Shown here piece by piece: positions 40,965-49,979 of a stretch of 64,000 nucleotides of DNA. Position 1 is the first letter of the stretch. Each line of letters opens with the position of its first letter. Origin of the DNA: Clostridium chromiireducens (GTDB taxonomy: Bacteria; Bacillota; Clostridia; Clostridiales; Clostridiaceae); the NCBI RefSeq assembly GCF_002029255.1, contig NZ_MZGT01000011.1, positions 34,644 to 98,643 of the forward strand, in the 5' to 3' direction. The notes under the pieces were generated by a model. That model was not told the DNA's origin. It worked only from the letters and a program-made list of their open reading frames with translations, and made no database searches. Made by a program: the position numbers and the translations under genes.

Positions 40965-42020
40965 CTATTCACCAACCTTTTTATTTTCTTCTATGTTTTT
41001 TAATGATGGATTTTTAAATTTCTTAAAAAATTTTCTTATATTAGTTACTGAAATTTCCCTTGTTCCAAGAATACCTTGTGGACGGAAAATCATCATTATT
41101 ACAAGTAAAAGAGCATATATAAGCATACGATAATCCTTCATTACATCACTAAGTCCCCTCAAGGATTCAGGCAAATAAATAAGGATTGAAGTTCCAAGGA
41201 CAGTTCCAGATATACTTCCCATACCACCTAATACAACATAAGTAATTAACTCTATTGATTTAGCAAAGTTAAAGCTTGCAGGATCAATAAAAGTATTAAA
41301 ATGGGCGTAAAGACCACCTGCAAGACCAGCCATACTACTACCTATAATGAAAGAAATCATTTTATATTTTGTAGAATTAATACCCATTGCTTCAGCAGCT
41401 ATTTCATCTTCTCTGACAGACATAATTGCTCTGCCTTTTGAAGAGTTGATCAAATTCTTTAATATTGCATAGCAAAGTGCAGCTGATAAAAATACCATCA
41501 AGAAAGAAGTTTTTGTCGGAATTGCTGAAATACCTCTAGCACCTCCAACATAATCAATATTTTGAATTAATACTTTAACTATTTCTCCAAAACCTAAAGT
41601 ACAGATAGCTAAGTAATCACCCTTAAGTCTTAAAATTGGATAACCTATTAAAGCTGCGAGTATTGCTGCGAGTATTATTCCAACAAGTAAAGAAATAGGG
41701 AAGGGCATATTAAAATTCTTAGTCATTATTGCAGAACCGTATGCTCCTATAGACATAAAAGCAGCATGTCCCATAGTAAATTGTCCAGTAAAACCTAATA
41801 TAAGATTAAGTCCTAAGGCTGCAATTAAGAAAATTCCAATTTGCTTCATAAGTCTAAGAATATAGTCACTAATTATTCCCTGATTAACAAAGAACATTAA
41901 TATAGCATAGATTATTAAAAGTACTACGAATGTAATTACGTATCTTGTATATATAGCTTTAACTAAGTTTGAGCTTAGATTTTTTTCGTTTTTGGTTATA
42001 TTATTATCCATCCTTATCAC
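40965..42020 (-). CDS. livM: Branched-chain amino acid ABC transporter permease LivM
   Basis: A 351-residue membrane permease with about nine hydrophobic segments. It has the LivM hallmarks 'GYPILRLKGDYLAICTLGFGEI' and 'TYVVLGGMGSISGTVLGTSILIYLPE'. The start is GTG 42020, or possibly ATG 42011 (MDNNITKNEK) with AGGTGA upstream; the two differ by three residues. It directly follows livH. Confidence 0.94.
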   Translation of the reverse strand: MIRMDNNITKNEKNLSSNLVKAIYTRYVITFVVLLIIYAILMFFVNQGIISDYILRLMKQIGIFLIAALGLNLILGFTGQFTMGHAAFMSIGAYGSAIMTKNFNMPFPISLLVGIILAAILAALIGYPILRLKGDYLAICTLGFGEIVKVLIQNIDYVGGARGISAIPTKTSFLMVFLSAALCYAILKNLINSSKGRAIMSVREDEIAAEAMGINSTKYKMISFIIGSSMAGLAGGLYAHFNTFIDPASFNFAKSIELITYVVLGGMGSISGTVLGTSILIYLPESLRGLSDVMKDYRMLIYALLLVIMMIFRPQGILGTREISVTNIRKFFKKFKNPSLKNIEENKKVGE

Positions 42021-42905
42021 CTACACCTTCACATTGTCTTTCTTACCAAATAAGCCAGTTGGTTTTACAATAAGAATTATAATTAAAATTGAAAAAGCAA
42101 TTGCATCTGATAAACCTGAGTTAATATATACCTTTGATAAGGTCTCAATAAGTCCCATTGCAATTCCTCCAAACATTGCTCCTGGTATAACCCCAATTCC
42201 TCCTAGAACCGCTGCTACAAAGGATTTCAGTCCTGGCATAACGCCCATAGCAGGCTCAAGTCTAGGATAAAGCATACCAACAAGTACACCAGCAGTTGCA
42301 GCTAGTGCTGAACCTAAAGCAAAAGTTAAAGAAATAACTCTATTTATATTTATTCCCATTAGGGCTGCAGCATCTCTATCATAAGAGGTTGCTCTCATTG
42401 CTCTGCCTGTTCTAGTTTTGTTTACTATAAATTGTAATATAATACATAGTAATATTGTGACTGCAAGTGCGATTATTTGAAGATTACTAATAGTTATTGG
42501 ACCTAACTTATAAGAAACCAAAGGAATTACTTGTGGAAAGTTTCTTGTATTTGGTCCTGCAATAAAATCAGTTTTTACAAAATTCTGCAATAAAAGTTCC
42601 ATACCCATGGTAGTAATTAATAGTGTAACCTTAGGTGAGTTTCTAAGTGGTTTATAGGCAATTCTTTCAATTAACATACCTATAACAGCACACGAAATCA
42701 TAGAAAAAAGCAAACATGGAAGAAATCCAAAGCCTAATACTGTTGCTGCAAAGTATCCTGTAAAAGCACCAACCATATAAATATCACAATGGGCAAAATT
42801 AATTAACTTAATAATGCCGTACACCATCGTATAACCGATAGCTATTAAGGCATATACGCTACCAAGGCATATGCCATTTACAATTTGTTGTAACAAAGTA
42901 CTCAT
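42021..42905 (-). CDS. livH: Branched-chain amino acid ABC transporter permease LivH
   Basis: A 294-residue membrane permease: 'LLQQIVNGICLGSVYALIAIGYTMVYGIIKLINFAHCDIYMVGAF' is the classic LivH start, and 'FVAAVLGGIGVIPGAMFGGIAMGLIETL' the conserved EAA-type loop. It is separated by 222 nt from livJ. That gap carries hairpins at 43036-43090 and 43091-43130, probably limiting read-through so that more binding protein is made than permease. Confidence 0.95.
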   Translation of the reverse strand: MSTLLQQIVNGICLGSVYALIAIGYTMVYGIIKLINFAHCDIYMVGAFTGYFAATVLGFGFLPCLLFSMISCAVIGMLIERIAYKPLRNSPKVTLLITTMGMELLLQNFVKTDFIAGPNTRNFPQVIPLVSYKLGPITISNLQIIALAVTILLCIILQFIVNKTRTGRAMRATSYDRDAAALMGININRVISLTFALGSALAATAGVLVGMLYPRLEPAMGVMPGLKSFVAAVLGGIGVIPGAMFGGIAMGLIETLSKVYINSGLSDAIAFSILIIILIVKPTGLFGKKDNVKV

Positions 42906-43035
42906 GTCAATCTCTCTCCTTTAAAATTGCTGTATTAAAAGCTTACACATATCGGTGCTTAGACTATTTATACAGTCATTTGATATTAAATATATAAGAC
43001 TTTATTTTTCTTTGATTCCCTAATAAGCTAAATTT

Positions 43036-43090
43036 AGGCACATGAAAGGAAATAATAAATCAAAGATACTCTCTATTTTTTCATGTGCCT
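43036..43090. promoter_or_regulatory. Intercistronic hairpin between livJ and livH
   Basis: AGGCACATGAAA (43036-43047) and TTTCATGTGCCT (43079-43090) pair perfectly around a 31-nt loop. On the minus strand no strong T run follows, so a partial terminator or RNA-stabilising structure downstream of livJ is likely. Confidence 0.5.
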
Positions 43091-43127
43091 TAATTAACAT
43101 GAAGTGAAAACTCACGTTAATTATTTT

Positions 43128-44300
43128 TTATTTGATTTCAGTTTCGAACTCAAATTGTCCTTTTACAACTTTATTAATAACAACACTCTTTATTGGATTG
43201 TGTTTATCATCAAATTTATAATGAGTAGTTCCGGCATCAACATCTAATTTTGCCATTGCATCTTTAAGTGCAGCTTCATCTGTGCTTCCAGCTTTCTTTA
43301 TTGATTCTGCTACAATATATACTGAATCGTAGCTAAGTACTGAGAAGGCACTTGGATCGCTGTTATATTCTTTTTTGTAATTATCAACGAACTTTTTGAT
43401 TGCAGCATTATCTGATTTTAATGATACGTGATCTGTGAAATATGCCCCTTCAACTGCATCTCCACCAACCTGAACTAGACCTGGATCACTCCATGAATCA
43501 CTACCAAGTAAAGCTGCTTTTATACCAATTTCTCTTGCTTGTTTTGCTATTAATCCTATAGTTGAATAGTTATCTGGAAGATAAAGAACATCAACATTTA
43601 AATCTTTAATTTCTGTTAGGAATGCTTTAAAGTCACTTTCCCCAGCATTGTAAGTTTTTTCATAAGCTACAGTACCGCCAAGAGATTCAAAGTTTTTCTT
43701 GAATTCTTTTGAAATACCTACACAATAGTCGTTACCAACATCATAAAGCATGGCTACTTTTTTAGCTTTTAAGTTTTGAGCAGCAAATTGTGCACCAACT
43801 TTACCTTGTAATGGATCTATAAAACATGCCCTGAATACATAATCTCCACCCTCAGTAGTTACTTTTTCGTTTGTTGACCCTGGTGTAATCATAACTACCT
43901 TTGAGTCTTTCGCTACTGCCGCCATTGGAATTGAACATTTACTTGCATATGTTCCAATTATTGCTGCGACCTTATCTTGAGTAATTAATTTTGTAATTGC
44001 ATTTGGAGCCGTTGATGCTTGATTTTGATCGTCTTCAACAACAAATTCTAATTTTTTACCATTAACTCCTCCGGCTGCATTTATTTCTTTAATTGCAAGT
44101 TTTGCTCCATTGTCCATAGCTGCACCTAATGCAGGAACATCGCCAGTTAATGGGAAAACTCCTCCGAGCTTAATCGTGTCACCACCACTATTAGATGAAC
44201 TTACTTTTGCAGTTTCACTACAACCGACAATCAGTGTAGTTGACAGCATTATTGCTGTCATAGCCCCTAATGTTTTTTTCAATAATGTTTTTCTTATCAT
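43128..44300 (-). CDS. livJ: Branched-chain amino acid-binding lipoprotein LivJ/LivK
   Basis: Extracellular substrate-binding protein, 390 residues. The signal peptide ends in lipobox IVGC (Cys27) followed by a Ser-rich linker. The periplasmic-binding fold type I starts 'IKLGGVFPLTGDVPALGAAMDNGAKLAIKEINAAGGVNGKKLEFVVEDDQ', the standard Peripla_BP_6 pattern. First gene of the liv operon. Its leader holds a promoter, an immediate terminator-like hairpin and an IS200/IS605-like repeat (separate entries). Ligand specificity within aliphatic amino acids is not determinable. Confidence 0.95.
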   Translation of the reverse strand: MIRKTLLKKTLGAMTAIMLSTTLIVGCSETAKVSSSNSGGDTIKLGGVFPLTGDVPALGAAMDNGAKLAIKEINAAGGVNGKKLEFVVEDDQNQASTAPNAITKLITQDKVAAIIGTYASKCSIPMAAVAKDSKVVMITPGSTNEKVTTEGGDYVFRACFIDPLQGKVGAQFAAQNLKAKKVAMLYDVGNDYCVGISKEFKKNFESLGGTVAYEKTYNAGESDFKAFLTEIKDLNVDVLYLPDNYSTIGLIAKQAREIGIKAALLGSDSWSDPGLVQVGGDAVEGAYFTDHVSLKSDNAAIKKFVDNYKKEYNSDPSAFSVLSYDSVYIVAESIKKAGSTDEAALKDAMAKLDVDAGTTHYKFDDKHNPIKSVVINKVVKGQFEFETEIK

Positions 44301-44339
44301 GATAACCCCTCCATATTTAAATTTTTTAATATTTCATAA

Positions 44340-44468
44340 TAAGTGAAAGTTGATTCAGATAAGGTTTAATCCCGTTTGAATCTTATATGAACTTATCTAG
44401 GGTCATGACACTGTTATTTCCTGCTTGAGAAATAAGAGTATTACAGTGGCTAGACATTAGATAAATTG
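44340..44468 (-). repeat. IS200/IS605-end-like structured repeat, copy A
   Basis: Related over most of its length to copies B and C. Shared blocks, read on the minus strand, are: CTGTAATACTC; AAGTTCA and GATTCA flanking a short gap; and a terminal hairpin (TTCAAACGGG...CTTATCTGAA) ending near CAACTTTCACTT. It has no open frame and lies in the livJ leader. It looks like a short non-autonomous mobile element (palindrome-associated), or the scar of one; a conserved regulatory RNA is the alternative. Confidence 0.5.
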
Positions 44469-44499
44469 ATAATTCTGAAAACTTATTATAAAAAAAATA

Positions 44500-44533
44500 G
44501 GACTAGTGTTTTTTACACCAGCCCTTGGTTATA
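44500..44533 (-). terminator. Promoter-proximal terminator/attenuator in the liv leader
   Basis: On the minus strand, GGGCTGGTGT and ACACTAGTCC (44524-44515, 44509-44500) pair over 10 positions (two G-U) around AAAAA, followed by TATTTTTTTT. It begins about 10 nt after the predicted start of the liv transcript, so it would attenuate the operon unless prevented from forming. Confidence 0.55.
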
Positions 44534-44539
44534 TGCTAT

Positions 44540-44567
44540 ATAATACTATAAATAACTTATTTGTCAA
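44540..44567 (-). promoter_or_regulatory. Predicted liv operon promoter
   Basis: On the minus strand: TTGACA (44567-44562), a 16-bp spacer and TATTAT (44545-44540), about 240 nt upstream of livJ. Confidence 0.6.
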
Positions 44568-44855
44568 TATAGATAATAATTGTTATTTTATGAAAAAAAT
44601 TATTCTTAAATTATTTAATTATGAAAAAAATAAAATCAAATATGAATTTGAAAGATAGGATAAAAGCAGTAATTTACTGGGTTTGTAGGTATTATAATTT
44701 GGAGGAAAAAAAGGCGATAAAAAGCTAAATTAAAATGAAAAGAAACCACTCAAAACGTAAAAAATTTCTTTGGGAAAGTTAAAAATATTAAAAAACGATA
44801 AAATTTTTTGAAAAAGATATAAAAACAATAAAATAAACTGTATTTATAAAAAATA

Positions 44856-44884
44856 TTGAAAAAATTTTTTCTGAAATATATGAT
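44856..44884 (+). promoter_or_regulatory. Predicted promoter of the D-amino acid aminotransferase operon
   Basis: TTGAAA (44856-44861), a 17-bp spacer and TATGAT (44879-44884), with the start expected near 44891. The stretch 44570-44855 is very AT-rich; I see no gene in it. Confidence 0.55.
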
Positions 44885-44897
44885 GGACTTAAGACAA

Positions 44898-44975
44898 TGG
44901 TTTACTTTTACAAACCAGATATATTTTAGACAAAGAAGTCAAATTTCACCGTCTAAGATGTATCTGGTTTTTTTA
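44898..44975 (+). promoter_or_regulatory. Attenuator-like terminator with competing hairpin
   Basis: A 20-position stem (44912-44931 with 44951-44970, a few G-U) ends in seven T: a very strong intrinsic terminator some 20-85 nt after the predicted start. TGGTTT (44898-44903) can instead pair with AAACCA (44912-44917), which would disrupt the base of the terminator. Mutually exclusive structures suggest conditional read-through into the aminotransferase operon. Confidence 0.6.
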
Positions 44976-44982
44976 TTTTATA

Positions 44983-45131
44983 TAAAGTGAAAGTTGGTTC
45001 AGGTGGGGATTTATCCCCAGTTGAATCCTAGTTGAACCAATACCCTTAGGGAATACAATGTCCAGGAGGGTGCAGCCGTTATCTCCTGCTTAAATAAGTG
45101 GGAGTGTTACAGATGCTAGCTATCGAATAAA
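44983..45131 (-). repeat. IS200/IS605-end-like structured repeat, copy B
   Basis: The best-conserved partner of copy C. On the minus strand it reads from GATAGCTAGCATCTGTAAC through a CTCCC...GGAG stem and CATTGTATTCCC to GGTTCAACTAGGATTCA, and ends in a hairpin with arms TGGGG/CCCCA. It sits between the attenuator and the ribosome site of the aminotransferase gene. No open frame. Interpreted as a transposase-less IS200/IS605-type element or a conserved leader RNA. Confidence 0.5.
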
Positions 45132-45150
45132 ATTTAGGAGGCAGATATAT

Positions 45151-45999
45151 ATGGAGAATTTGGGATATTATAATGGGAAGTACGGTTTATTAGAAGAAAT
45201 GACAATACCTATGAATGATCGTGTATGTTATTTTGGCGATGGAGTTTATGATGCTACCTATAGTAGAAATTATGTGATTTTTGCATTGGACGAGCACATT
45301 GAACGTTTTTTTAATAGCGCTGGTCTATTAAAGATAAAAATTCCTTATACAAAGGAACAAGTAAAAGAAATTATAAAAGATATGGTGAAGAAAGTAGATT
45401 CAGGAGAACAGTTTGTTTATTGGCAGGTAACAAGAGGAACTGCAATGCGTAATCATGCCTTTCCAGGAGATGAAGTTCCAGCAAACTTGTGGATTATGTT
45501 AAAGCCTTTAAAAATCAAGGATATGTCACAAAAAATAAAACTAATCACCTTAGAAGATACGAGATTCTTACACTGTAATATTAAAACATTAAATCTATTA
45601 CCAAGTGTAATGGCGGCTCAAAAAACCGAGGAAGCAGGATGCCAGGAAGCCGTATTTCATAGAGGCACAAGAGTGACAGAGTGCGCTCATAGTAATGTAT
45701 CGATTCTAAAAGATGGTATTTTAAAAACTGCACCAGCAGATAATTTGATATTACCTGGGATTGCAAGGGCTCATCTCATCAAAATGTGTAAGCTATTTAG
45801 TATTCCCGTTGACGAAACAGCATTCACATTAAAAGAATTGATGGAAGCAGATGAAGTTATAGTTACTAGTTCTGGTCAATTTTGTATAACTGCTTGTGAA
45901 ATAGATGGAAAGCCCGTAGGAGGAAAGGCTCCAGAGATTGTAAAGAAATTACAGGATGCGCTATTAGTAGAATTTTTAGAAGAAACAAAGGCAGAGTAG
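45151..45999 (+). CDS. dat: D-amino acid aminotransferase (class IV PLP enzyme)
   Basis: Transfers amino groups between D-amino acids, typically D-alanine plus 2-oxoglutarate to pyruvate plus D-glutamate. 282 residues, very close in pattern to the Bacillus enzyme: 'FGDGVYDATYSRN', 'YWQVTRGTAMRNHAFPG' (Arg and His of the D-substrate carboxylate trap), 'CNIKTLNLLPSVMAAQ' with PLP Lys145 at the same number, and 'VTECAHSNVSILKDG'. The Arg-x-His in TRGTAMRNH favours D-specificity over branched-chain aminotransferase. ATG 45151 follows AGGAGGCAG. First gene of the D-glutamate/5-oxoproline operon. Confidence 0.87.
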   Translation: MENLGYYNGKYGLLEEMTIPMNDRVCYFGDGVYDATYSRNYVIFALDEHIERFFNSAGLLKIKIPYTKEQVKEIIKDMVKKVDSGEQFVYWQVTRGTAMRNHAFPGDEVPANLWIMLKPLKIKDMSQKIKLITLEDTRFLHCNIKTLNLLPSVMAAQKTEEAGCQEAVFHRGTRVTECAHSNVSILKDGILKTAPADNLILPGIARAHLIKMCKLFSIPVDETAFTLKELMEADEVIVTSSGQFCITACEIDGKPVGGKAPEIVKKLQDALLVEFLEETKAE

Positions 46000-46009
46000 G
46001 AGGCATCAT

Positions 46010-47083
46010 ATGAATCAAGAAGAATTAACAATATTTAATTTGGGAGAAAATCTAGATAATTTAATGAATTTAGATCCAAGAGGATATGGGGTATGCCGAA
46101 TTTTATATTCTGCTTCGAGGGAATATACAAAGGAACCTCTAACTACGAATGCTGCAAAAAAGTTAGTGAATACATTAAAAGAAGGAGATTTGGTTTATAT
46201 AATGACTGGATTTGTACTGCTTCCGTTTAAGAAGGCTGAAATGGATGGCATTGTGAGCTCTATTCTTTTAGCAAGATCTTTAATTAAGGCTTTTAATGTA
46301 AAACCAGTTATTATATGTCCTGAAGACAATATGGAGGCTGTTAAAAATCTAGCCCAGGTAATGGGATTGCATTTCTATGATAGTATAGAAGAATTAAATG
46401 AATATCCCATATCCATATCAGCTGTAGCATTTACAAAAGATGTGAATGAGGCTGAAAAACAGGCTGATGAAATTATATCTAAGGGATTACCAGGTGCAGT
46501 TATCAGTATTGAATGTCCTGGGGCTAATTCTGTTGGTACCTATCATAATGCTGTAGGCTTAGATGTTACTGAATTAGAAGCAAAGCAAGATATTCTATTT
46601 ACTAAATTACAGGATAAAGGCGTTCTTAATATAGCAATAGGAGATCTTGGAAATGAAATAGGTATGGGGACTATTAAAGAGCATTTGGAAGAATATATTC
46701 CATATGCAGCTGAAGGAAAATGTAATTGCGGATGTAATGGAGGAATTGCAGTGGACACAAAAGCAGATAATATTATAACTGCTACTGTCTCAGACTGGGG
46801 ATGCTATGGATTAATTGCAGCAATTGCTTATCTTAGGAAAGATTTAGATATACTACATACAAAAGAATTACAAGAAGAAGCAATGGTGGTTGCATCAAGA
46901 AGTGGAATGATAGATATGTATGGATGGCTAGTACCTGCTATAGATGGTTTTGGTTTATCTCTAAATCTTTCAATGGTTAATTTAATGAGAGAATGTGTAT
47001 CGTATGCTATCAAATTAGAAAAGACATGTGCCACATGGTTTGAAAAGGTCATTGAATTAGGTTTCTATGAAAATGTTATGTAA
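46010..47083 (+). CDS. D-glutamate cyclase, C-terminal-domain-type protein (DUF4392)
   Basis: A 357-residue protein of the DUF4392 family, the C-terminal half of the eukaryotic D-glutamate cyclase (DGLUCY), which converts D-glutamate into 5-oxo-D-proline. Recognisable parts are 'GDLVYIMTGFVLLP', 'SIECPGANSVGTYHNAVGLDVT', 'IAIGDLGNEIGMGTIKEHLEEYIPYA' and 'ATVSDWGCYGLIAAIAYL'. A Cys cluster (KCNCGCNGG) precedes the last. It lies 10 nt after the aminotransferase gene and 27 nt before the DUF1445 gene, which is the other half of the eukaryotic enzyme. Function is inferred from that fusion. Confidence 0.82.
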   Translation: MNQEELTIFNLGENLDNLMNLDPRGYGVCRILYSASREYTKEPLTTNAAKKLVNTLKEGDLVYIMTGFVLLPFKKAEMDGIVSSILLARSLIKAFNVKPVIICPEDNMEAVKNLAQVMGLHFYDSIEELNEYPISISAVAFTKDVNEAEKQADEIISKGLPGAVISIECPGANSVGTYHNAVGLDVTELEAKQDILFTKLQDKGVLNIAIGDLGNEIGMGTIKEHLEEYIPYAAEGKCNCGCNGGIAVDTKADNIITATVSDWGCYGLIAAIAYLRKDLDILHTKELQEEAMVVASRSGMIDMYGWLVPAIDGFGLSLNLSMVNLMRECVSYAIKLEKTCATWFEKVIELGFYENVM

Positions 47084-47110
47084 AGAATCTAAAGGATGGA
47101 GGAAGAAAGC

Positions 47111-47896
47111 ATGAATTATTCAGAAATGAAACCTAGTGAGGTTCGTAAATTAATACGTGAAGGTAAGATTACAGGTCCAACTTCAGGAATGTGCGCAGGA
47201 TATGCTCAAGCTAATTTAGTTATTTTACCAAAGGATTTGGCTTATGAATTTCTTTTATTTACTCAAAGGAATCCAAAATCTTGCCCTATATTAGAAGTTA
47301 GTGATGTAGGAAGCAGAAATCTAAAGTATATTGCAGAGGATGCTGATATTGCTAGGGATATTCCTAAATATAGGGTATATGAAGATGGTATATTAACTGG
47401 TGAATATACCAGTATAGAGCATCTATGGAGAGATGATTTTGTAAGTTTTTTTATAGGCTGCAGCTTTTCTTTTGAATCAGAACTTTTAGAGGCTGGTGTA
47501 CCCGTTAGGCATATAGAGGAGAGCTGTAACGTTCCTATGTTTGTAACTAATATAGAATGCGAGCCAGCAGGAATATTTAATGGAAAAATGGTTGTGAGTA
47601 TGAGACCTATTCCTAATAATCAAGTCGTAAAGTCAGTAATGGTAACAGGTTCTATGCCAAGGGTTCATGGGGCTCCAATTCATATAGGTGATCCTTCTGT
47701 TATTGGTATATCAAATATCAATAAGCCTGATTTTGGTGACTGTGTTAAAATAAAGGAAGGAGAAGTGCCAGTGTTTTGGGCTTGTGGAGTTACGCCACAA
47801 TCAGTAGTTATGAATGTTAAACCTAAAATCGTAATTACACATTCTCCAGGGCATATGCTCATAACAGATACTAAAAATATAGACTTGAAATTTTGA
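47111..47896 (+). CDS. Putative hydro-lyase DUF1445 / D-glutamate cyclase N-terminal-type
   Basis: A 261-residue protein of the DUF1445 (UPF0317, 'putative hydro-lyase') family: '[58 protein letters not shown]', '[34 protein letters not shown]' and '[33 protein letters not shown]'. This matches the N-terminal half of eukaryotic D-glutamate cyclase. ATG 47111 is preferred over ATG 47096, because GGAGGA (47098-47103) lies between them. The PxpA gene begins 13 nt later. Confidence 0.87.
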   Translation: MNYSEMKPSEVRKLIREGKITGPTSGMCAGYAQANLVILPKDLAYEFLLFTQRNPKSCPILEVSDVGSRNLKYIAEDADIARDIPKYRVYEDGILTGEYTSIEHLWRDDFVSFFIGCSFSFESELLEAGVPVRHIEESCNVPMFVTNIECEPAGIFNGKMVVSMRPIPNNQVVKSVMVTGSMPRVHGAPIHIGDPSVIGISNINKPDFGDCVKIKEGEVPVFWACGVTPQSVVMNVKPKIVITHSPGHMLITDTKNIDLKF

Positions 47897-47909
47897 GAGG
47901 AGGACACTT

Positions 47910-48677
47910 ATGTATAAGGTAGATTTAAATTGTGATTTAGGAGAAAGCTTCGGAAATTATAAACTTGGTTTAGATGAAGAAGTGATTTCGTATATATCTT
48001 CAGCTAATGTAGCATGTGGATTTCATGCGTCAGATCCATTAGTAATGGCTCATACAGTTAAATTAGCCAAAGAATCTGGAGTATGTATTGGAGCACATCC
48101 AGGATTTCCTGACTTAGTGGGGTTTGGAAGGAGAAACATAAATGTCTCGCCAAAGGAAGCTAAGGCCATGGTGCAATATCAAATTGGTGCGTTAGATGCT
48201 TTTTGCACAGCTGCAGGAATTAAAATGTGTCATGTAAAGCCACATGGTGCTTTATATAATATGGCAGGAAAAGATTTGAAACTTGCCGAGGCTATTTGTG
48301 AAGGAATATTTGAAATTAATCCTGAATTAATTTTACTCGCCTTATCAGGAAGTGAAATGGTAAGTGCCGCACAAAGTATAGGATTAAAGGTAGCACGAGA
48401 GGCTTTTGCCGATCGTGCTTATGAGGAAGATGGTTCTTTAGTTGCAAGAACCAAAGAGGGAGCGATGATTACAGATGAAGATGTTGCTATTAATAGAGTT
48501 ATCAAAATGGTAAAAGAAAATAAGGTAGAGGCAATTACAGGAAAAGATATACCTATTAAAGTAGATTCAATATGTGTTCATGGAGATGGAGAGAAGGCTT
48601 TAGAGTTTGTAAAAAAAATTAAGGCAAGATTAGAATCGGAAGGTATAAAAATTCTTCCATTAAATGAAGTGATTTAA
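47910..48677 (+). CDS. pxpA: 5-Oxoprolinase subunit A (LamB/YcsF family)
   Basis: A 255-residue subunit of the ATP-dependent 5-oxoprolinase that opens 5-oxoproline to glutamate. The N-terminus '[43 protein letters not shown]' and '[26 protein letters not shown]', '[11 protein letters not shown]', '[17 protein letters not shown]' are hallmarks of the family. It follows the two cyclase halves in the same operon, while pxpB and pxpC are 1.5 kb downstream past alanine racemase. ATG 47910 follows GAGAGGAGGACACTT. Confidence 0.96.
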   Translation: MYKVDLNCDLGESFGNYKLGLDEEVISYISSANVACGFHASDPLVMAHTVKLAKESGVCIGAHPGFPDLVGFGRRNINVSPKEAKAMVQYQIGALDAFCTAAGIKMCHVKPHGALYNMAGKDLKLAEAICEGIFEINPELILLALSGSEMVSAAQSIGLKVAREAFADRAYEEDGSLVARTKEGAMITDEDVAINRVIKMVKENKVEAITGKDIPIKVDSICVHGDGEKALEFVKKIKARLESEGIKILPLNEVI

Positions 48678-48803
48678 GTTTCATATGGCTTACTATATAT
48701 ATTCTAAAGAATATTAGAATATATATTCTGAAGAGTATTAACCTATAAAAAAGTGCATTATGACAATTGAAAAATACGTTTTATATAAAGAAGGCTTGTG
48801 GTT

Positions 48804-49925
48804 ATGGAAAGATATCTTAGAACTTATGCTGAAATAGATTTGGGTGCTGTTTTAGACAATATAAATGAAATTAAAAAACGAGTAGAAAAAAACACCAAAG
48901 TAATGGCAGTAATCAAAGCAGATGGATATGGACATGGTGCTGCCGCCTTAGGAAATTTTTTAAAAACTGAGGTGGATTATTATGGAGTTGCTACAATAGA
49001 AGAAGCATTAGAGCTGCGTTATGAAGGGATAGAATTGCCCATATTAATTTTGGGGTATACATCACCAAGTCAGTATACAGACTTAGTAAAAAATGATATT
49101 ACTCAAACGATATATACTTTGGAAATGGCTAAGGAAATATCAAAAGTGGGGGAAGCATGCGGAAAGCAAGCTAAAATTCATATTGCGCTAGATACAGGAA
49201 TGACTAGAATTGGTCTTGATGTAGATGAAATAGGTATTTCAGTGGTTGAGAAAATTTCGACTTTACCTAATTTGTTGATTGAAGGTTTATTTACTCATTT
49301 TGCGACTGCAGATGAGAAGGAGAAAAGTTATAGTAAATTACAAATGGATAGGTATGATAATTTTGTAAAGTTGCTAGAAAGAAGAGAAATACATATTCCC
49401 ATTAAGCATATGTGTAATAGCGCCGGAATTATTGAGTTTGATCATCACCGATTTGATATGGTACGAGCAGGAATAATTATTTATGGGCTTTATCCATCTG
49501 AAGAGGTTGATAAAAATGCTGTTAAAATTAAGCCGGCATTAGCTTGGAGAACTCATGTAATAAATGTGAAATCTGTAGATGAAGGGCATGGAGTAAGTTA
49601 TGGAAAAACTTTTATTACTAGAAGTAAAACCAAGATAGCTACTCTTTCGGTGGGATATGCTGATGGATATCCAAGAGCTCTATCATCAAAGGGAAGAGTA
49701 TTAATTCATGGTGAGTATGCTCCGATTATAGGAAGAATTTGCATGGATCAAATGATGATTGATGTTACACATATAAATGATGTGGAGATTGAAGATGAAG
49801 TAACGTTAGTAGGAAAAGATGGCGATAATATTATTTCAGTTGAAGAATTAGCTGGTATGGCTGGGAGCTTTAATTATGAATTTGTCTGTGGTATAGGAAA
49901 AAGAGTTCCGAGAATGTATAGATAA
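48804..49925 (+). CDS. alr: Alanine racemase
   Basis: PLP enzyme interconverting L- and D-alanine; 373 residues. PLP-Lys is in MAVIKADGYGHGAAALGNFL, 'GLFTHFATADEKEKSYSKLQMDRY' and 'HMCNSAGIIEFDHHRFDMVRAGIIIYGLYPS' follow, and the catalytic Tyr of the C-terminal barrel is in 'GVSYGKTFITRSKTKIATLSVGYADGYPR'. ATG 48804 (MERYLRTYAEIDLGAV) is preferred over GTG 48798, as AAGG is better spaced from the ATG. Its place between pxpA and pxpB, in an operon with a D-amino acid aminotransferase, suggests a catabolic role in addition to, or instead of, cell-wall supply. Confidence 0.94.
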   Translation: MERYLRTYAEIDLGAVLDNINEIKKRVEKNTKVMAVIKADGYGHGAAALGNFLKTEVDYYGVATIEEALELRYEGIELPILILGYTSPSQYTDLVKNDITQTIYTLEMAKEISKVGEACGKQAKIHIALDTGMTRIGLDVDEIGISVVEKISTLPNLLIEGLFTHFATADEKEKSYSKLQMDRYDNFVKLLERREIHIPIKHMCNSAGIIEFDHHRFDMVRAGIIIYGLYPSEEVDKNAVKIKPALAWRTHVINVKSVDEGHGVSYGKTFITRSKTKIATLSVGYADGYPRALSSKGRVLIHGEYAPIIGRICMDQMMIDVTHINDVEIEDEVTLVGKDGDNIISVEELAGMAGSFNYEFVCGIGKRVPRMYR

Positions 49926-49979
49926 ATCATGTATAGCTCAGACTTATGTAGTTACTTACCGAAATTATAAATATTTTTG

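Noticed and set aside
44983..45131. Repeat copy B as a T-box, cobalamin or other known riboswitch
   Set aside because: None of the conserved cores (T-box sequence, B12-box, S-box, L-box) is present, and the related copies occur in both orientations relative to genes.
45151..45999. Branched-chain aminotransferase (IlvE) assignment for the class IV aminotransferase
   Set aside because: The TRGTAMRNH segment and the 282-residue length match D-amino acid aminotransferase, and the operon carries alanine racemase and D-glutamate cyclase homologues.
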